From Neofusicoccum parvum (lineage: Eukaryota; Ascomycota; Dothideomycetes; Botryosphaeriales; Botryosphaeriaceae): 64,000 nucleotides of DNA. Under the pieces are notes generated by a model that worked only from the letters and a program-made list of their open reading frames with translations, had not been told where the DNA came from and ran no database searches. A program made the position numbers and the translations under genes. Location of the stretch: NCBI GenBank assembly GCA_020912385.1, contig CP087213.1, positions 2,046,001 through 2,110,000 of the forward strand. The letters are read 5' to 3'. Positions 33,237 to 44,449 of this stretch are shown in pieces (within the stretch, counting starts at the first letter, position 1; every line of letters starts with the position of its first letter).

Positions 33237-35086
33237 ATGATCGCGCTGCCCAGCCGAGCTTTGCTCTGCTCTGCGCTGCTGTCGTTTGCGACTCTCTCTG
33301 CCGCAGCAAGCGCCACGAGCACGCCCGAGCCCATCTCGCTGCAGCCCACCCAGTTCTGGTACGTTTCAGGGACCTCGTATCGCACGAGACGGCCACTGAC
33401 CACCCCGACTCTTATAGGGACGGCAACGACGGCCCTTGGTCGACCTTCTCGTTCTCCATTGGCACGCCCGCCCAGATCGTACGCCTCCTGCCTGCTACCG
33501 GCCAGTCCGCCGTCTGGCCCATCCTGCCCGAGGGCTGCCTGAACGACGATCGCGACCAGACCACCTGCCAGGACTCCCGCGGCAAAGTCTTTCTGCTGAA
33601 CCAGTCCTCCACCTGGGTCGAGGAGGGCATATACTCGCTGTCGACGCTATGGGTTGAGCATCAGTTGGGAGTGGGCTCTGATGCCAGGGGCCACTATGGC
33701 TTTGACACTGTGGGCTTGGGCTGGCCCAACGCGGGGCTGCCGTCGCTGGACGGCCAGGTTGTGGGAGGCATTGCCGACAAGAGCATCTACGAGGGCGTCT
33801 TCCCTCTGAGTCCGCGCCCGGTCAACTTCACCGACCTGAACAACCCGCATGCCACCGTCCTGCAGTCTCTGGTCAACAAGTCGATGATTCCCAGCACGTC
33901 TTGGTCGTACACCGCCGGCTCGTACAACCACGTGCCCAAGGTCTACGGCAGTCTGACACTCGGCGGAAAGGACACCAGCCGCTATGAGCCGAACAACGTC
34001 AGCATCCCGTTTGGTCCGGACATTTCGAGAGATCTGCTCTGTGCCGTCCAGTCCGTAACCACCAATATCAGCTCGACTGCGCTCCTGTCGACGCCAAACT
34101 TCTGGTTTATTGACTCCCTCGTTGCCTCGATGTGGTTCCCCGAGGACGCATGCGCTGCCTTTGAGGAAGCCTTTGGAATCCAGTGGGATGATGAGTACTC
34201 CATCTATCTCATCAACGACACCCAGCACGAGACCCTCATGGATCAAAACGCCGCCATAACCTTCCGCATTGGCGCCAACACCAGCACAAGTGAGACCGTC
34301 GACATTGTCGTGCCATACGAAAGTTTTGCATTGAATGCCTCCTGGCCGGTATATCCGAATGAAACCCGCTACTTCCCCCTTAAGCGCGCTGTCAACGACA
34401 CGCAGTACACCCTGGGCCGCGCATTCCTGCAGAACGCCTATGTAATTGCGAACTACGACCACCAAAACTTCTCCGTGCACCAGGCTTTGCTTCCCGAATC
34501 GTCAAACACGCAAAATATTGTCCCAATCCAGGACGTGACTATCACTCAACAGGATGGGGGTAACTCTCTGGGTACTGGTGCCATCGCTGGCATTGCTATT
34601 GGTGCTGCTGCCGTGGTCGCCATCCTCGCGTTGGTATATTGGCTCATGTACCGCCGCAAGAAGCAGCGCCAGGAGAAGGCCGCAGCCGAGGAAGCTGCTG
34701 CCGTTGCCGCCGCCGCAGAAGAAGCAAAGGCAGAGACCGAGATGGATGCGGGCTCGGACGGTCATGTGCTGGGCGGTACGGGTGTTGGGAACAAGACGGA
34801 GCTGGAAGCGGGCAACACAAGACACGAGATGCAAGGGTCCGAGACAGTCAAGGCGGAACTCTACGGCCAGGAGGCGCGCAAGTATGCGGAAATGGAGGCT
34901 GGCGTCACTCCCGTGTTCGAGATGCCGGCAAACGAGGACGTCGTGTTGCCGGAGCTGGAGACACCAGACAACGGTACCCCACGGTCACGAGGACAAACAC
35001 CGCATGCGGAGTTAGAAGCTCCGCACGAGTCGAGAGTGGCTGTTATGAGAGAGATGGAGCAGCAACGGCTGGCCTCGAAAAGATGA
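33237..35086 (+). CDS. Aspartic-peptidase-fold membrane protein, catalytically degenerate
   Basis: Exons 33237-33358 and 33418-35086 (59-nt intron) give 596 aa. A signal peptide is followed by a pepsin-like fold: WSTFSFSIGTPAQIVRLLPATGQSAVWP (shown here in two blocks, WSTFSFSIGTPAQ and LLPATGQSAVWP) sits where pepsins have the first DTGSS motif, but the aspartate is Ala67. The second site reads FWFIDSLVASMWFP near residue 270, keeping an Asp but not DTG/DSG. GSLTLGGKDTSRY and GRAFLQNAYVIANY match pepsin-fold strands. Many N-glycosylation sites follow. A single membrane helix (GAIAGIAIGAAAVVAILALV, about 427-450) leads to YRRKK and a 140-residue cytoplasmic tail with an alanine/glutamate-rich segment, likely coiled coil or helical. 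Peptidase activity is not expected. The topology is that of a receptor or adhesion protein, which is inference. Confidence 0.85.
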
Positions 35087-35862
35087 TAATAACTGTAATA
35101 CATTGGTTGGCGTTAGTAGGTTCTCGGTTTGGCGGTTGGCATACCTGTTGCATTTCGACGAGATGACGGTCTGGCATTGCGTGTTTAGTTCTAGAGATAT
35201 CCCTTCATTTCCCCCAAAATTTAGTTTTCGTTTTGGCTCTTTTCACATTCTCCATTTCTTGCTTGTACTGTCGGCTTCTTGCAGTCTCCTTGGCCCCCCT
35301 TGGCCAAGAGCTCGTCCCGCCAAGCCCAACGAAAGCCGTTTGCCATCACCACAGTAGCTAAAACGACACAGAATCCGCTAACCATCCATCTCATTGTTTT
35401 CCGCTTCCAGCAGCAAAGAGGATGCAGAATGCCGGACAAGTACACCCCAGGTCACCACCGTTTTCTCTCACCGTACATGCATCTCCCGCAAGCGGCCTGC
35501 CATTACACAGCCAAGCACGGCCTCTTCTTTGTCAATGGCCATCATGCTCGTCTCTTTTCTTCACAAGCCCGACCCTCCAGCCCTCCACCATCTCCTGGAT
35601 TCTTCTGAGACCCTAGAACATCCGGTCTGTTCGTTCCTGGAGAGTATCTCACATCCTTGGATACACCGGTTTCTCAACACTGAGTACTCTGTGGCCCAGT
35701 TTCACAACCCACTACCCCTCTATTTCTCCAACCACTCTACCGGCCCTCTATCAACCACACCGTCTCTGAGCCATCTCCGAAACACCAGAACCCCAGCCCA
35801 ACCACCCAAACCCCCTCGAGACACACCCACCACCAGCGCACCACCAGCAACACCCATCCACA
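35087..35862. other. Intergenic; pyrimidine-rich leader
   Basis: No separate gene recognised. The plus strand becomes C-rich and G-poor from about 35690 to the next ATG (cacc and ccac runs), as in the leader of PPZ1. The frame open from 35394 into the next gene is not supported before 35951. Confidence 0.4.
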
Positions 35863-37098
35863 ATGTCCATCGGCCTCCTCCCAGCCACGCCGTAAGCCCT
35901 CCACCCCATCCACCCTCCCCCTCCTCTCTAACACGCACCCCCCAAACCAGCCCGACCACCACCCGCCTCGACAACCCCTACACCCCCACCCCCTCCACCC
36001 GCCCCTGGCCTCGCGCCCCGAGCGACACCACCCTGTCCTCCCTCTTCGCCGCCAAGCGCGACGCTCTCCTCCTCCGCCCGCCCACGCCCACGCCCGCGGC
36101 CGCGTGGACCGCCGCGCCCGTCGACGCCGCCTCCCCGTCCGCCCGGCCGGGCGCTCGGGGTCGGTCGGCGGGCGGGGCGCGGAAAGGTGGGGGCAGGGCG
36201 AGGGGTGGGGGACGGAGACAGGGTGGGCGGGGCGGGCGGAAGGCACTCGGCGGCGGCGGGGATGGGGGTGACGACGGCGACGAGGACGGCGACGAGGACG
36301 GCGACGGCGACGACAGGGAGAGGAAGGGGAAGGGCGGGGCCGCCGATCCGATCGACGTGCCGTCGGACGACGAGAGCGACGAGACCGAGGACGAGGATGA
36401 GACGCCGCCGCCGAGGGGCGGAGTGGCGTCGGGGTTGGCCACGCCGCCGAGCACCGGGGTGAAGGCGCCGGTTGAGGGACGGGGGGAGGTGGCGGCCGGC
36501 GACAGGCCTCCGGCCAGGTTCTTCGGCACGTTCGTGAAGAGGCGCGAGGAGTTCCGCGAGGCGCCGCCGGCGCGCCGCCCGGGCAGGCCGTTGCCCGTGC
36601 CGCGCGAGGAGCGCGAGGCCCCGTGGGGCGAGACGTGGTGGGCGGACCGCGCGGCGTCGTTTGACTTTGGCGAGACCATCTTCGCGACCGCGTATCAGAG
36701 CTTGCAGATCACGGCTGATCTACTTCGCAGTAGGTGTCCTTTTACAAAAGCTTAAACGACGCCCCTTATTGGTTGCGGTTTACTGATCGATGTCTGCAGA
36801 CGATGAGGGCAAGAGGCCGAAGATGGCGCCTCCGAGCACGCTGCCCTGGCAGAGCCGCTTCGGGCTGCCGCAGCCGGAGGACATGCCGTCGATGAAGGCG
36901 TTCGAGAAGGAGTTGGATGGCAAAGGCGTCTGGGATCTGAAGGGGCCCTTGCCGGAGCTGTTCGAGGGGAAGGACGGGAAGGAGGTGGATCCGCTCACGG
37001 TCTTCCCGCTGCACGGCGACGTCAACTTGCCGACGCCCCCGCCTAAGATTGAGGACACGACGAAGCGGACGAAAGGTACGCAGAGGGCTTCGGTTTAG
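35863..37098 (+). CDS. Hypothetical protein with Arg/Gly-rich and acidic segments
   Basis: Proposed exons 35863-35891, 35951-36729 and 36800-37098 give 368 aa; all joins keep frame. The N-terminus is MSIGLLPATP, then Pro/Thr-rich sequence and SLFAAKRDALLLRPP. Residues about 90-130 are Gly/Arg-rich, followed by an Asp/Glu/Gly stretch (from GACGGCGACGAG-type repeats at 36260-36340) and PIDVPSDDESDETED. The C-terminal third is well mixed and looks folded (WGETWWADRAASFDFGETI; LPWQSRFGLPQPEDMPSMKA). I do not recognise a family. The composition resembles nuclear, nucleic-acid-associated proteins, which is only a hint. The 3' end is uncertain. A splice from GTACGC at 37076 over a strong T-tract to ctcAG at 37186 would replace the last eight codons with about 80 others, ending at 37425. 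Confidence 0.6.
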
Positions 37099-37850
37099 GA
37101 GTTGGTTGTGACTGGGGAAGCAAGCGGAGGTTGCGATGTTGTTTCCTATGTTTTCCTCTTTTGCTTTTTCTTTTTTTTTTTCTCAGATCATGCACATCGT
37201 CTGAATTCAGCACGGAAGAGGAGGGCCCCGTATTCAGATCCTGGGAGCTGGAGTGCAGGTGCGATTGGGTTTCGGGCGTTTGGTTCGGATTGTCTGCAGA
37301 AGGAAAAAATGCTTCACATAATAGGAAACGATCGGGACGCATTCATTGGCCGACGTGAGCCATGGGACAGGCGAAGGCGTGACGGGTGCCGACAACTAGA
37401 CGGATGTTTATCTGCGTTCTGTTAGCAAATAATTGATTTTCTTGAGCCACCGAGTCGCCGCCCCGCAACGCGTCGGCGCGGCCAAGGGTCCACGCGCCGC
37501 ATTGGGGCCGCGCGTGGCCGGAGTTGCGGAGGGAACGGCGCGAAGATAGGCGGCCTCTCCAAAATAGTTGGAGACTCCAACCGGCGGCGCTAGTTTTAGT
37601 GCCGCCGTGTTGGAGTCCTGTCGTGATCTTGAGGTAAGGCTCGCTGTCACCCGCACCGCCGTGCAGCTGCAGCGATCTCGGCTGCCGGCATCGCGGCGGG
37701 CAAGCCGAGCAGCTGTCTCTCTCGGCCGCTGCAGCCCGAGTGTTGATGTCTTGAAAAGGCGCCGCTGGCCCCCGAGGCTGCTTGCGCCGCATCGCCCATC
37801 CGCCTTCTGTTCCTGCCTCTCGAGATACCCCGCACCGACCCGTCGCCGCC
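37099..37850. other. Intergenic or alternative 3' exon, then ACC deaminase leader
   Basis: Contains a 20-nt pyrimidine tract ending in ctcag (about 37162-37186), a good 3' splice site that may serve the preceding gene. From about 37560 the sequence is the leader of the ACC deaminase gene. No other gene recognised. Confidence 0.35.
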
Positions 37851-38870
37851 ATGAAGCTCGACAAGTTCCCCAAGCACCAGCTCACCTTCCAGGGCCCGAC
37901 GCCCATCCAGCACCTCAAGCGGCTGTCGGAGCACCTGGGCGGCAAGGTGCAGCTCTACGCCAAGCGCGAGGACTGCAACTCGGGGCTGGCGTTCGGCGGC
38001 AACAAGACGCGCAAGATGGAGTACATCATCCCCGAGGCCATTGAGGGCGGCTACGACACGCTCGTCTCGATCGGCGGCATCCAGTCGAACCAGACCCGGC
38101 AGGTCGCGGCGGTGGCAGCACACCTGGGCATGAAGTGCGTGCTGGTGCAGGAGAACTGGGTCAACTACCACGACGCCGTGTACGACCGCGTGGGCAACAT
38201 CGAGCTGTCGCGCATCCTGGGCGCCGACTGCCGGCTCGACGCGGCCGGCTTCGACATCGGCATCCGGCCCAGCTGGGAGCAGGCCATGGAGGACGTCAAG
38301 AAGAACGGCGGCAAGCCGTACCCCATCCCGGCCGGCTGCTCGGAGCACCCCAAGGGCGGGCTGGGCTTCGTCGGGTTCGCCGAGGAGGTGCGGGCGCAGG
38401 AGGCGCAGCTGGGCTTCAAGTTCGACTACATCGTGGTGTGCGCGGTGACGGGCAGCACGCAGGCCGGCATGGTGGTGGGCTTCGCGGCCGACGGGCGCGC
38501 CAACAAGGTCATCGGCATCGACGCGTCGGCCAAGCCGGAGAAGACCAAGGCGCAGGTGCTGCGCATCGCGCAGAACACGGCCGCGCTGGTCGAGCTGGGC
38601 CGCGACATCACCGAGGACGACGTCGTGCTGGACACGCGCTTCGGCGGCCCCGAGTACGGGCTGCCCAACGACGGCACCATGGCGGCCATCCGGCTGTGCG
38701 CGCGGACCGAGGGCATGCTGACGGACCCGGTGTACGAGGGCAAGTCGATGGACGGCATGATCCAGATGGTGAAGAACGGCGAGTTCCCCGAGGGCTCGCG
38801 CGTGCTGTACGCCCACCTGGGCGGCGTGCCGGCGCTGAGCGCGTACAGCTATCTGTTCAAGGAGGGCTGA
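37851..38870 (+). CDS. acdS: 1-aminocyclopropane-1-carboxylate (ACC) deaminase
   Basis: PLP enzyme that converts ACC, the ethylene precursor of plants, to 2-oxobutanoate and ammonia. Single exon, 339 aa, the usual length. The PLP lysine is Lys52 in [10 protein letters not shown]. Ser79 in [13 protein letters not shown] is the expected substrate-activating residue. The diagnostic pair Tyr295-Glu296 in [11 protein letters not shown] separates true ACC deaminases from the related D-cysteine desulfhydrases. [10 protein letters not shown] holds the phosphate-binding loop. The start ATG in gccgccATG is well placed; the open frame upstream to 37782 is not needed. Third positions are almost all G or C, more so than in most neighbours. 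In plant-associated fungi the enzyme can lower plant ethylene or supply nitrogen. Transfer from bacteria is possible but cannot be shown here. Confidence in function is high. Confidence 0.95.
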   Translation: MKLDKFPKHQLTFQGPTPIQHLKRLSEHLGGKVQLYAKREDCNSGLAFGGNKTRKMEYIIPEAIEGGYDTLVSIGGIQSNQTRQVAAVAAHLGMKCVLVQENWVNYHDAVYDRVGNIELSRILGADCRLDAAGFDIGIRPSWEQAMEDVKKNGGKPYPIPAGCSEHPKGGLGFVGFAEEVRAQEAQLGFKFDYIVVCAVTGSTQAGMVVGFAADGRANKVIGIDASAKPEKTKAQVLRIAQNTAALVELGRDITEDDVVLDTRFGGPEYGLPNDGTMAAIRLCARTEGMLTDPVYEGKSMDGMIQMVKNGEFPEGSRVLYAHLGGVPALSAYSYLFKEG

Positions 38871-39364
38871 AGAGCAGGACGGTAGACGATAGAACAATGA
38901 CAAGTAATGACCCTGTTACATGCACCCTCCGCCGGCCGGGCATGCGGGCGGGCCGTCTGCGAATGGCGGGCCGTGTGGCGGCGCGGAGTGTCGGGACGCC
39001 GCCAGGCAAGTGAGCGCGGAGTGTCGGGCACAGCGCGCGCGAGGGAAGCCAAAGCCCGACACGCCCTCAATTAATCAGCATCAAGCTCGCGCGCCGGGGC
39101 TTAGCCGCGCGCTGCCGGGGCGCGAGTGGTTTCTTCAGTGCCCCACTTGCATCATCGCCAGACAGCAGCCCCGATGGCGGGGTACTCTAGCTGCGTGCCG
39201 TCTGCAGTCGATAATGAGACCCGCCACTCCTGCCGTCCGTTTATCCCATTCTTGCTTTCCAGCTCTGCCACCCTGCGCTCCTACATATACCCCGGCTGAG
39301 GCCTCGCTCAATTGAACAACCCACTGCTTCACCTCCCACCCCACCCCGCCTCTCCCGCACCAAA
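38871..39364. other. Short intergenic region
   Basis: About 490 bp between the ACC deaminase stop and the next ATG. A tatata-containing motif (acatatacccc, about 39284) sits about 80 bp before the next start codon and may be a TATA element. The region before the ATG is C-rich. Confidence 0.4.
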
Positions 39365-40697
39365 ATGGCCGCGCCAAAGGAAGTCCGCTGGGGCATTCTC
39401 GCCACTGGCGGCATTGCCAAAACCTTCACCACCGACCTCCTCTGCGACCCCAAGACGCGCGGCGTCAACCACATCAAGCACGCTGTCGTCGCTGCCGCCA
39501 GTTCGTCCAGCGCTGACCGCGCTGCTCAATTCCTGAAGAGCGTTGGCGCGCCCTCGACCGCGAAGGCCTATGGCTCCTACGAGGAGTTCGTCAAAGACCC
39601 CAACATCGACATTGTCTACGTCGCCACCCCTCACTCTCACCACTACCAGTGCGCCATGCTGTGTCTGGAGGCGGGCAAGAATGTGCTATGTGAGAAGGCG
39701 TTCACTGTGAACGCTGCCCAGGCAAAGAAGCTGGTCGCAAAGGCGAGAGAAAAGGTAAGCACACCATTTCATTTCCCCTCAATTTCCTTCAAGTCTCAAT
39801 TTCTGGTCATTTGGAACCATTCCATGGCCTTGGGTCAATTTTCCAGCTCGATCGATGGTCTGACACAGCTTCTGCTTCACGTAGAACCTCTTCCTTATGG
39901 AAGCCGTCTGGACACGCTACTTCCCCCTCTCCATCTACGTCCGCGACCTCATCACCTCCGGCAAGCTCGGCACCGTCCAGCGCGTCTACTCCGACAACAG
40001 CCACGCCCTGGACCCCGAGACCTCCTTCGCCGACGGCAAGCACCGCATGGTCAACCCGGACCTGGCGGGCGGCGCCCTGCTCGACCTGGGAATCTACTCG
40101 CTGACCTGGGTCTTCCAAACCGTCTACACGACGCTGCCGGAGGCCGAGCGCAAGCCGCCCACCGTGCTGTCGTCGACCAAGCTCTACGCGGGCACGGGCG
40201 CGGCCGACGAGCTGACCACGGTGCTGCTGACCTTCCCGCGCGGCCAGACGGGCGACGTGCACGCCGTGGCCACGACCGGCATCCGCTACGCCACCGACCC
40301 CAAGGGCGACCGCGACAGCGCCGGCCCCGCCTGCCGCGTCCAGGGCGACCAGGGCGAGATCCAGATCTTCCCGCCCCTGTACCGCCCCACCAAGACCAGG
40401 CTCATCCTCCGCGACGGCACCGTCGAGGACAAGGAGTGGCCGCAGCCCGGCCCCGGAGCCGGCTCCGGCTGGTTCAACGGCTTCGGCGACTCCGTCAACG
40501 CCGAGGGCGAGGGCCACGGCATGTTCTGGGAGGCGGATGAGGCGGCGAGCGCGTTCGTTGAGGGCCGCAAGGAGGGGAAGTACGAGAGCCTCGATGAGAG
40601 CGTTGTTATCATGGAGGTCATGGATGAGGTGAGGAGGCAGGGCGGCCTCAAGTATCCGAGTAAGATTGAGACCACTGATTTCCCGGTTGCGCTGTAA
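39365..40697 (+). CDS. Gfo/Idh/MocA-family dehydrogenase (dihydrodiol/D-xylose dehydrogenase-like)
   Basis: NAD(P)-dependent oxidoreductase. Exons 39365-39754 and 39885-40697, joined over a 130-nt intron (GTAAGC...TAG), give 400 aa. The N-terminal Rossmann fold opens VRWGILATGGIAKTF. IDIVYVATPHSHHYQ and the catalytic-lysine motif GKNVLCEKAF follow. The C-terminal domain begins right after the splice with NLFLMEAVWTRYFPL, typical of the dimeric dihydrodiol dehydrogenase / D-xylose 1-dehydrogenase (NADP+) branch, and continues with GGALLDLGIYSLTW. That branch oxidises xylose or trans-dihydrodiols in fungi and animals; the exact substrate cannot be fixed by reading. The second exon is very rich in G/C-ending codons. 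Confidence 0.92.
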
Positions 40698-41871
40698 TGG
40701 GAGGGTGTTGAGACGTGTAACTACAAAGTCGATGACGACCCTTTCTGAGTAAAATAAAAGACGCTTTACGAATTCTTGGTCCCTGGCGCGAGTGTAAGCT
40801 GCACCATCTCTTACATGTGGTCCATTGTTTTGCTCTATCTGCTCTCAACAGTGATGCGCGTTAGGTGTCTACCTGTACGGTGATGCATAATTCTTCTGCG
40901 TTTCTCTGTAAGTTATGGTAAGAGGTAAGAGACCTTGAAGGAGACTTTGGCGGAGACGACCCTTTTCGGTACTCATAGATTCTTCTCGTTGCCCTTTTCC
41001 TCTAAGTAGCTTTCATATCACGATCATCTCAATGAGTTTGAGCTCTTCCTTGACTGCAAAGTCTGCCCACGACTTTCGCACTCCCGCTCGTTAGCACCTC
41101 AATGCGGTTAATCCTCGCTACTACCGGTCCTTTTAGACCTTAATGAGTCCTCCAGAGGCTCCAGCCACCTGAATGTATGCAAACTATGTTCATCTTCGGC
41201 AACTCGGCTGGACGGCTGGCTCACTAGTGGCGGGTCCCACTCACTACTAACGTGTTTGGTTAAAAAAAAAAAAAAAGAGGGGGGGCGGTTGCGACTCAGC
41301 TGTCCGCATTGAGTCCGCGGACAAGGTTTACCCGCCCATTTGGGATCATATTTTTGGATCAGGCAGTTTAGAATCGCTCTCGAACTGAGCCACTACCGCT
41401 GGCTGAGCTCACATACCCAAAGGGAAAAAGTAGCTGCATGGCCCCAGAGCTCTGAGATAGTTTCGTTGCCTCTTTTTTTTACTTTCCTTTTTTGGGCCCA
41501 TATGCAGCTATTTTCTATTGATTCCTAGGGTGCTCCCACATAAAGAAACAAAGTGGATAAACAGTCGGGTGACTTGGCGATGCGAAACAGACTTCTGATA
41601 GGGCAGCGTCGCGAGGCAAGCTTACTAAATGGTTACATGCATGACGCAGGCTCGTATTTGGTTGCACCCCAGGCAAGATTGCCTAAAATGGTCTGAGATT
41701 TTCGAGTACCCACTTGAGACTCCCCATCCACCATGATAAGGCATGCAAAGTTAAATTTAGTTTTTTAGGGACCACATCTTGTGGGGGCCGATTTCTGCTG
41801 GAATTTAACATCTACGAAGCCATCTCCTGGTGGTCAGATTCCACAGAACCAAACCCCTTCTCACATTCAGT
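40698..41871. other. Intergenic; poly-A/G tract and an imperfect inverted repeat
   Basis: About 1.17 kb without a gene. It holds a run of 15 A followed by agag and seven G (41263-41287). There is also an imperfect inverted repeat: the arm around 41423-41444 (gaaaaagtagctgcatggcc) against 41494-41516, whose reverse complement reads gaaaatagctgcatatgggc. It could be a relic of a small mobile element. Confidence 0.4.
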
Positions 41872-44224
41872 ATGGACACCATTTCAGCGGTTTCCGGCTC
41901 GGCCACCTACTACGACATATACACGGGTGTTTGGACCGATTGGTCCCGTGGAAAGATATTTGGCGCCACTCTGACTCTAAAGCGCACGAGCGGGAGTCTT
42001 CTGATTGCCTTTCTTGCTCTCTTTGTGACAGTCGTTGGCACAAACTTCTGGAGAATTGGCTGCTTCATCTTTCATTACGTCTACTCTACGGAATCCTCGC
42101 GCGATGCGTTGTACCACCAGCGACAAGCAGTGCTTCGAAATGCGTCGAATGCAGCTACTGGGCTCACAAGCTTATTTCAGATTTTTTACGCTTGGCGACA
42201 AACACGGCCTTCAGTAGCGCCATATCAACGCATTCTACCGTTAATAGCATTCACCTTGCTGACTCTTTCAGCCTTTGCTATTGCTAGTACCTTCTCATCT
42301 CGAATTTCGACCATTACTGGGAACGCGGTACTCATCTCAAGCAACGACTGCGGCCAAACCAGGATGAGATCAATCGAAAATAATACGGAGTTTAGCACTG
42401 TACTTTTGCCGTACTTGTCTCAACAGTACTCCTCCAGTGCTACTTATGCACAACAATGCTACGTCAACCCCCAAAGTGCGGAAGGCTGCAATGAATTTGT
42501 TCAAAAAAGTCTTCCCACAAAGGTTACTCGAAACGCAACTTGTCCATTCGCGGACGATATTTGCAAGACCCAGGACTCGAATATTCTGCTGGATACGGGT
42601 TATCTCGATAGTCACCGGGATTTCGGCGTGAACACGCCGACAAACCAGCGTTACCAGTATAGACGTGTCATACACTGCGCTCCGCTGGTAACAGAGGGCT
42701 ACAAAGAGGAAGTACCGAGTCTACGTCCGGATCTACACACTCCTTACATGCGTTACTACTACGGGCAAAGGTTGAAGAGCAGCGCTACCTACAACTTCAC
42801 CTACGAGCACTCGATCCTCCAGAAAGCCCAATTCAAATTGGAGAATTTCTCGGGCCCCGTCGCGGCTTTTGATTTGACGTAGGTGGCGAATACCAGTCAC
42901 TCAAAAATCCGTGTCATTAACGTTTCCACAGGGCTCCTGGTGCTAATTACATCAATGGCTCCCTGGATGCGGAAACATCCGGGTTTTCACCGAGCAAGAA
43001 GCTTGAGAGGACCGATGCAGCCGTATACGTGATGTTCCTGTCGGCGAATTCCGTGTTGTTCAGTCAGCCAGTCGATGATTTGTGGTATTCCGCGCATGAT
43101 TTGGCGGGCAAGACAAACCATAAAGGGACTGACGGTCTGACCAACGTGTACTGGAGCGATGAGGTATCATCTCCACTGGGATGTACCGTGCAGCATCAGT
43201 TCTGCGACCCCAACTTACAGAAAAGCGTCGGATGCACTCCTCTATCTGGATGGAGAGATGGGGCCAATGCTGCCGAAAGACTGTGGCAGGGAGGTGGAGA
43301 AAGGGAAAGGTTTGAGTGGATTCAAGGTACTATAGCTGGACCGCTGGACAACTTCGTGGCTCAAATCGAAACGATGGGCCCGTCAGGGCTGGGTTCTTTC
43401 TCTCGAACGCAAAGGGGAGGAATAGGACAGCTCCCTCGCAACCAGTGGCAGCTTGATGTGGAGAAGTGGAACAATATGAGCCTAGCGCTTATGCAACAAA
43501 ACTTCATTGGGATGGCAGCCGGCCCTTCGGATTCACGAATCTCGGACCACTGGCTGAAAAGAGCATCCACCAGCGCAGAGAAGCAGCTATGCAAGAACCA
43601 GGTCTGTCAACCACCAGCGCAATTACTTTTGCGGTTCCCCGACATAGGAGAGATGAAACTGAATACAATCAGAAAATCCTCACCACCGCCTACACCAACT
43701 TCTCCGTCTTTGGCCTCGCGACCATCCTCGCCGTCGGTGGCTTGATCATCATTATCTCGTACGCACTGGAGCCGCTCGTTGCGTGGATCCAACGCCGCCG
43801 CAATCTCGACGTCTACGCCCGGCTCGAATGGACCATGAACGAGACGCTCCAGCTGCAGCGCCTGGCCCATGAAGAGCTTGGTCTGGGCACTTGGCGCCGG
43901 TGCAATGAGGATGTGCCTGTCACCGAGGGTCGGGAGAGGCTTGGAGTACTGGACCTGAGCGACCGGAAACACCCGAGGCTAAAGGCACCGCCGACATCCT
44001 TCGAGGAGAGTTTTGGCGAGGAATCTGGGAAGGGGGGCAGGGGAAATGTGCTGAAGGAAGCGCCGGTCGTGAGTATGGATGCAGTGGAGTCGGAGGGCTC
44101 GATGTCTGGCTGTTTGGATGGAGACGTGTCGCCTCTCCAACAGTCGGAGTTTGAGACGGGGACTTTGGAGACAGATCCGCGCCAAGCAGGCTCTCAGGAG
44201 GGCACAAAAGAACGCCCTACGTAG
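41872..44224 (+). CDS. Multi-pass membrane protein, unknown function
   Basis: Exons 41872-42878, 42932-43601 and about 43673-44224 give 742 aa. The N-terminal part contains DIYTGVWTDWSRGKIFGAT, the opening of a Pezizomycotina-wide membrane family I recall as having no assigned role. A membrane helix (LLIAFLALFVTVVGTNFW) follows, then ALYHQRQAVLRNASNA, and a second helix pair (LPLIAFTLLTLSAFAIAST). About 400 residues rich in Cys, Asn-X-Ser/Thr and aromatic residues follow, predicted outside the cell. A last helix (VFGLATILAVGGLIIIISYA) leads to a 150-residue cytoplasmic tail. The second intron's acceptor is uncertain: 43651 and 43673 both keep frame, differing by about seven residues. The first donor GTAGGT is usual here. 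A sensor or transporter-associated role cannot be decided. Confidence 0.8.
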
Positions 44225-44330
44225 GGGAAGCTGTGGCTTGAGTCTCGTGCGGTTTGGCACTTCTCGGAGCAAAGCCTGACCGCAGAGTCTGCCTACGACA
44301 TCATAATATTTCTTGCCAACTTCCATCAGC

Positions 44331-44449
44331 ACATACGGCCATAGATTGCAGAATGCAGGGCTTCCCGTCCGCTCAGCCGTACTTAAGCTGCAAATCGGTT
44401 GATTAGTACTCAAGTGGGTGACCATTGGGGAATCCCAGCTGCTGTATGT
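44331..44449 (+). rRNA. 5S ribosomal RNA (dispersed gene)
   Basis: The stretch has the 5S ends ACATACGGC and GCTGTATGT, which pair as helix I. The near-invariant core CAGGGCTTCCCGTCCGCTCA, then GCCGTACTTAAG, is at 44355-44386. GTGGGTGACC and GGGGAATCCCAGCTGCTG lie near the 3' end. Helix II pairs GATTGCAG with CTGCAAATC, with compensatory differences from the Neurospora gene as I remember it. A T-run follows directly. An AT-rich ataatatt lies 21-28 bp upstream, the position of the TATA element of Neurospora 5S genes. 5S genes scattered singly through the genome are normal in Pezizomycotina. Confidence 0.92.

Noticed and set aside
36260..36340. GACGGCGACGAG-like tandem repeat as a stand-alone microsatellite
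   Set aside because: It lies in frame inside the coding exon and encodes the acidic segment of the hypothetical protein.
37647..38903. A 418-codon minus-strand frame across the ACC deaminase gene
   Set aside because: It is the reverse shadow of a gene whose codons nearly all end in G or C; the translation is Arg/Leu/Val/Asp-rich with no domain, and the plus-strand gene is certain.
41370..41400. Minus-strand tggctcagttcgagagcg resembling a tRNA D arm
   Set aside because: No anticodon stem, T arm or B box follows; not a tRNA.
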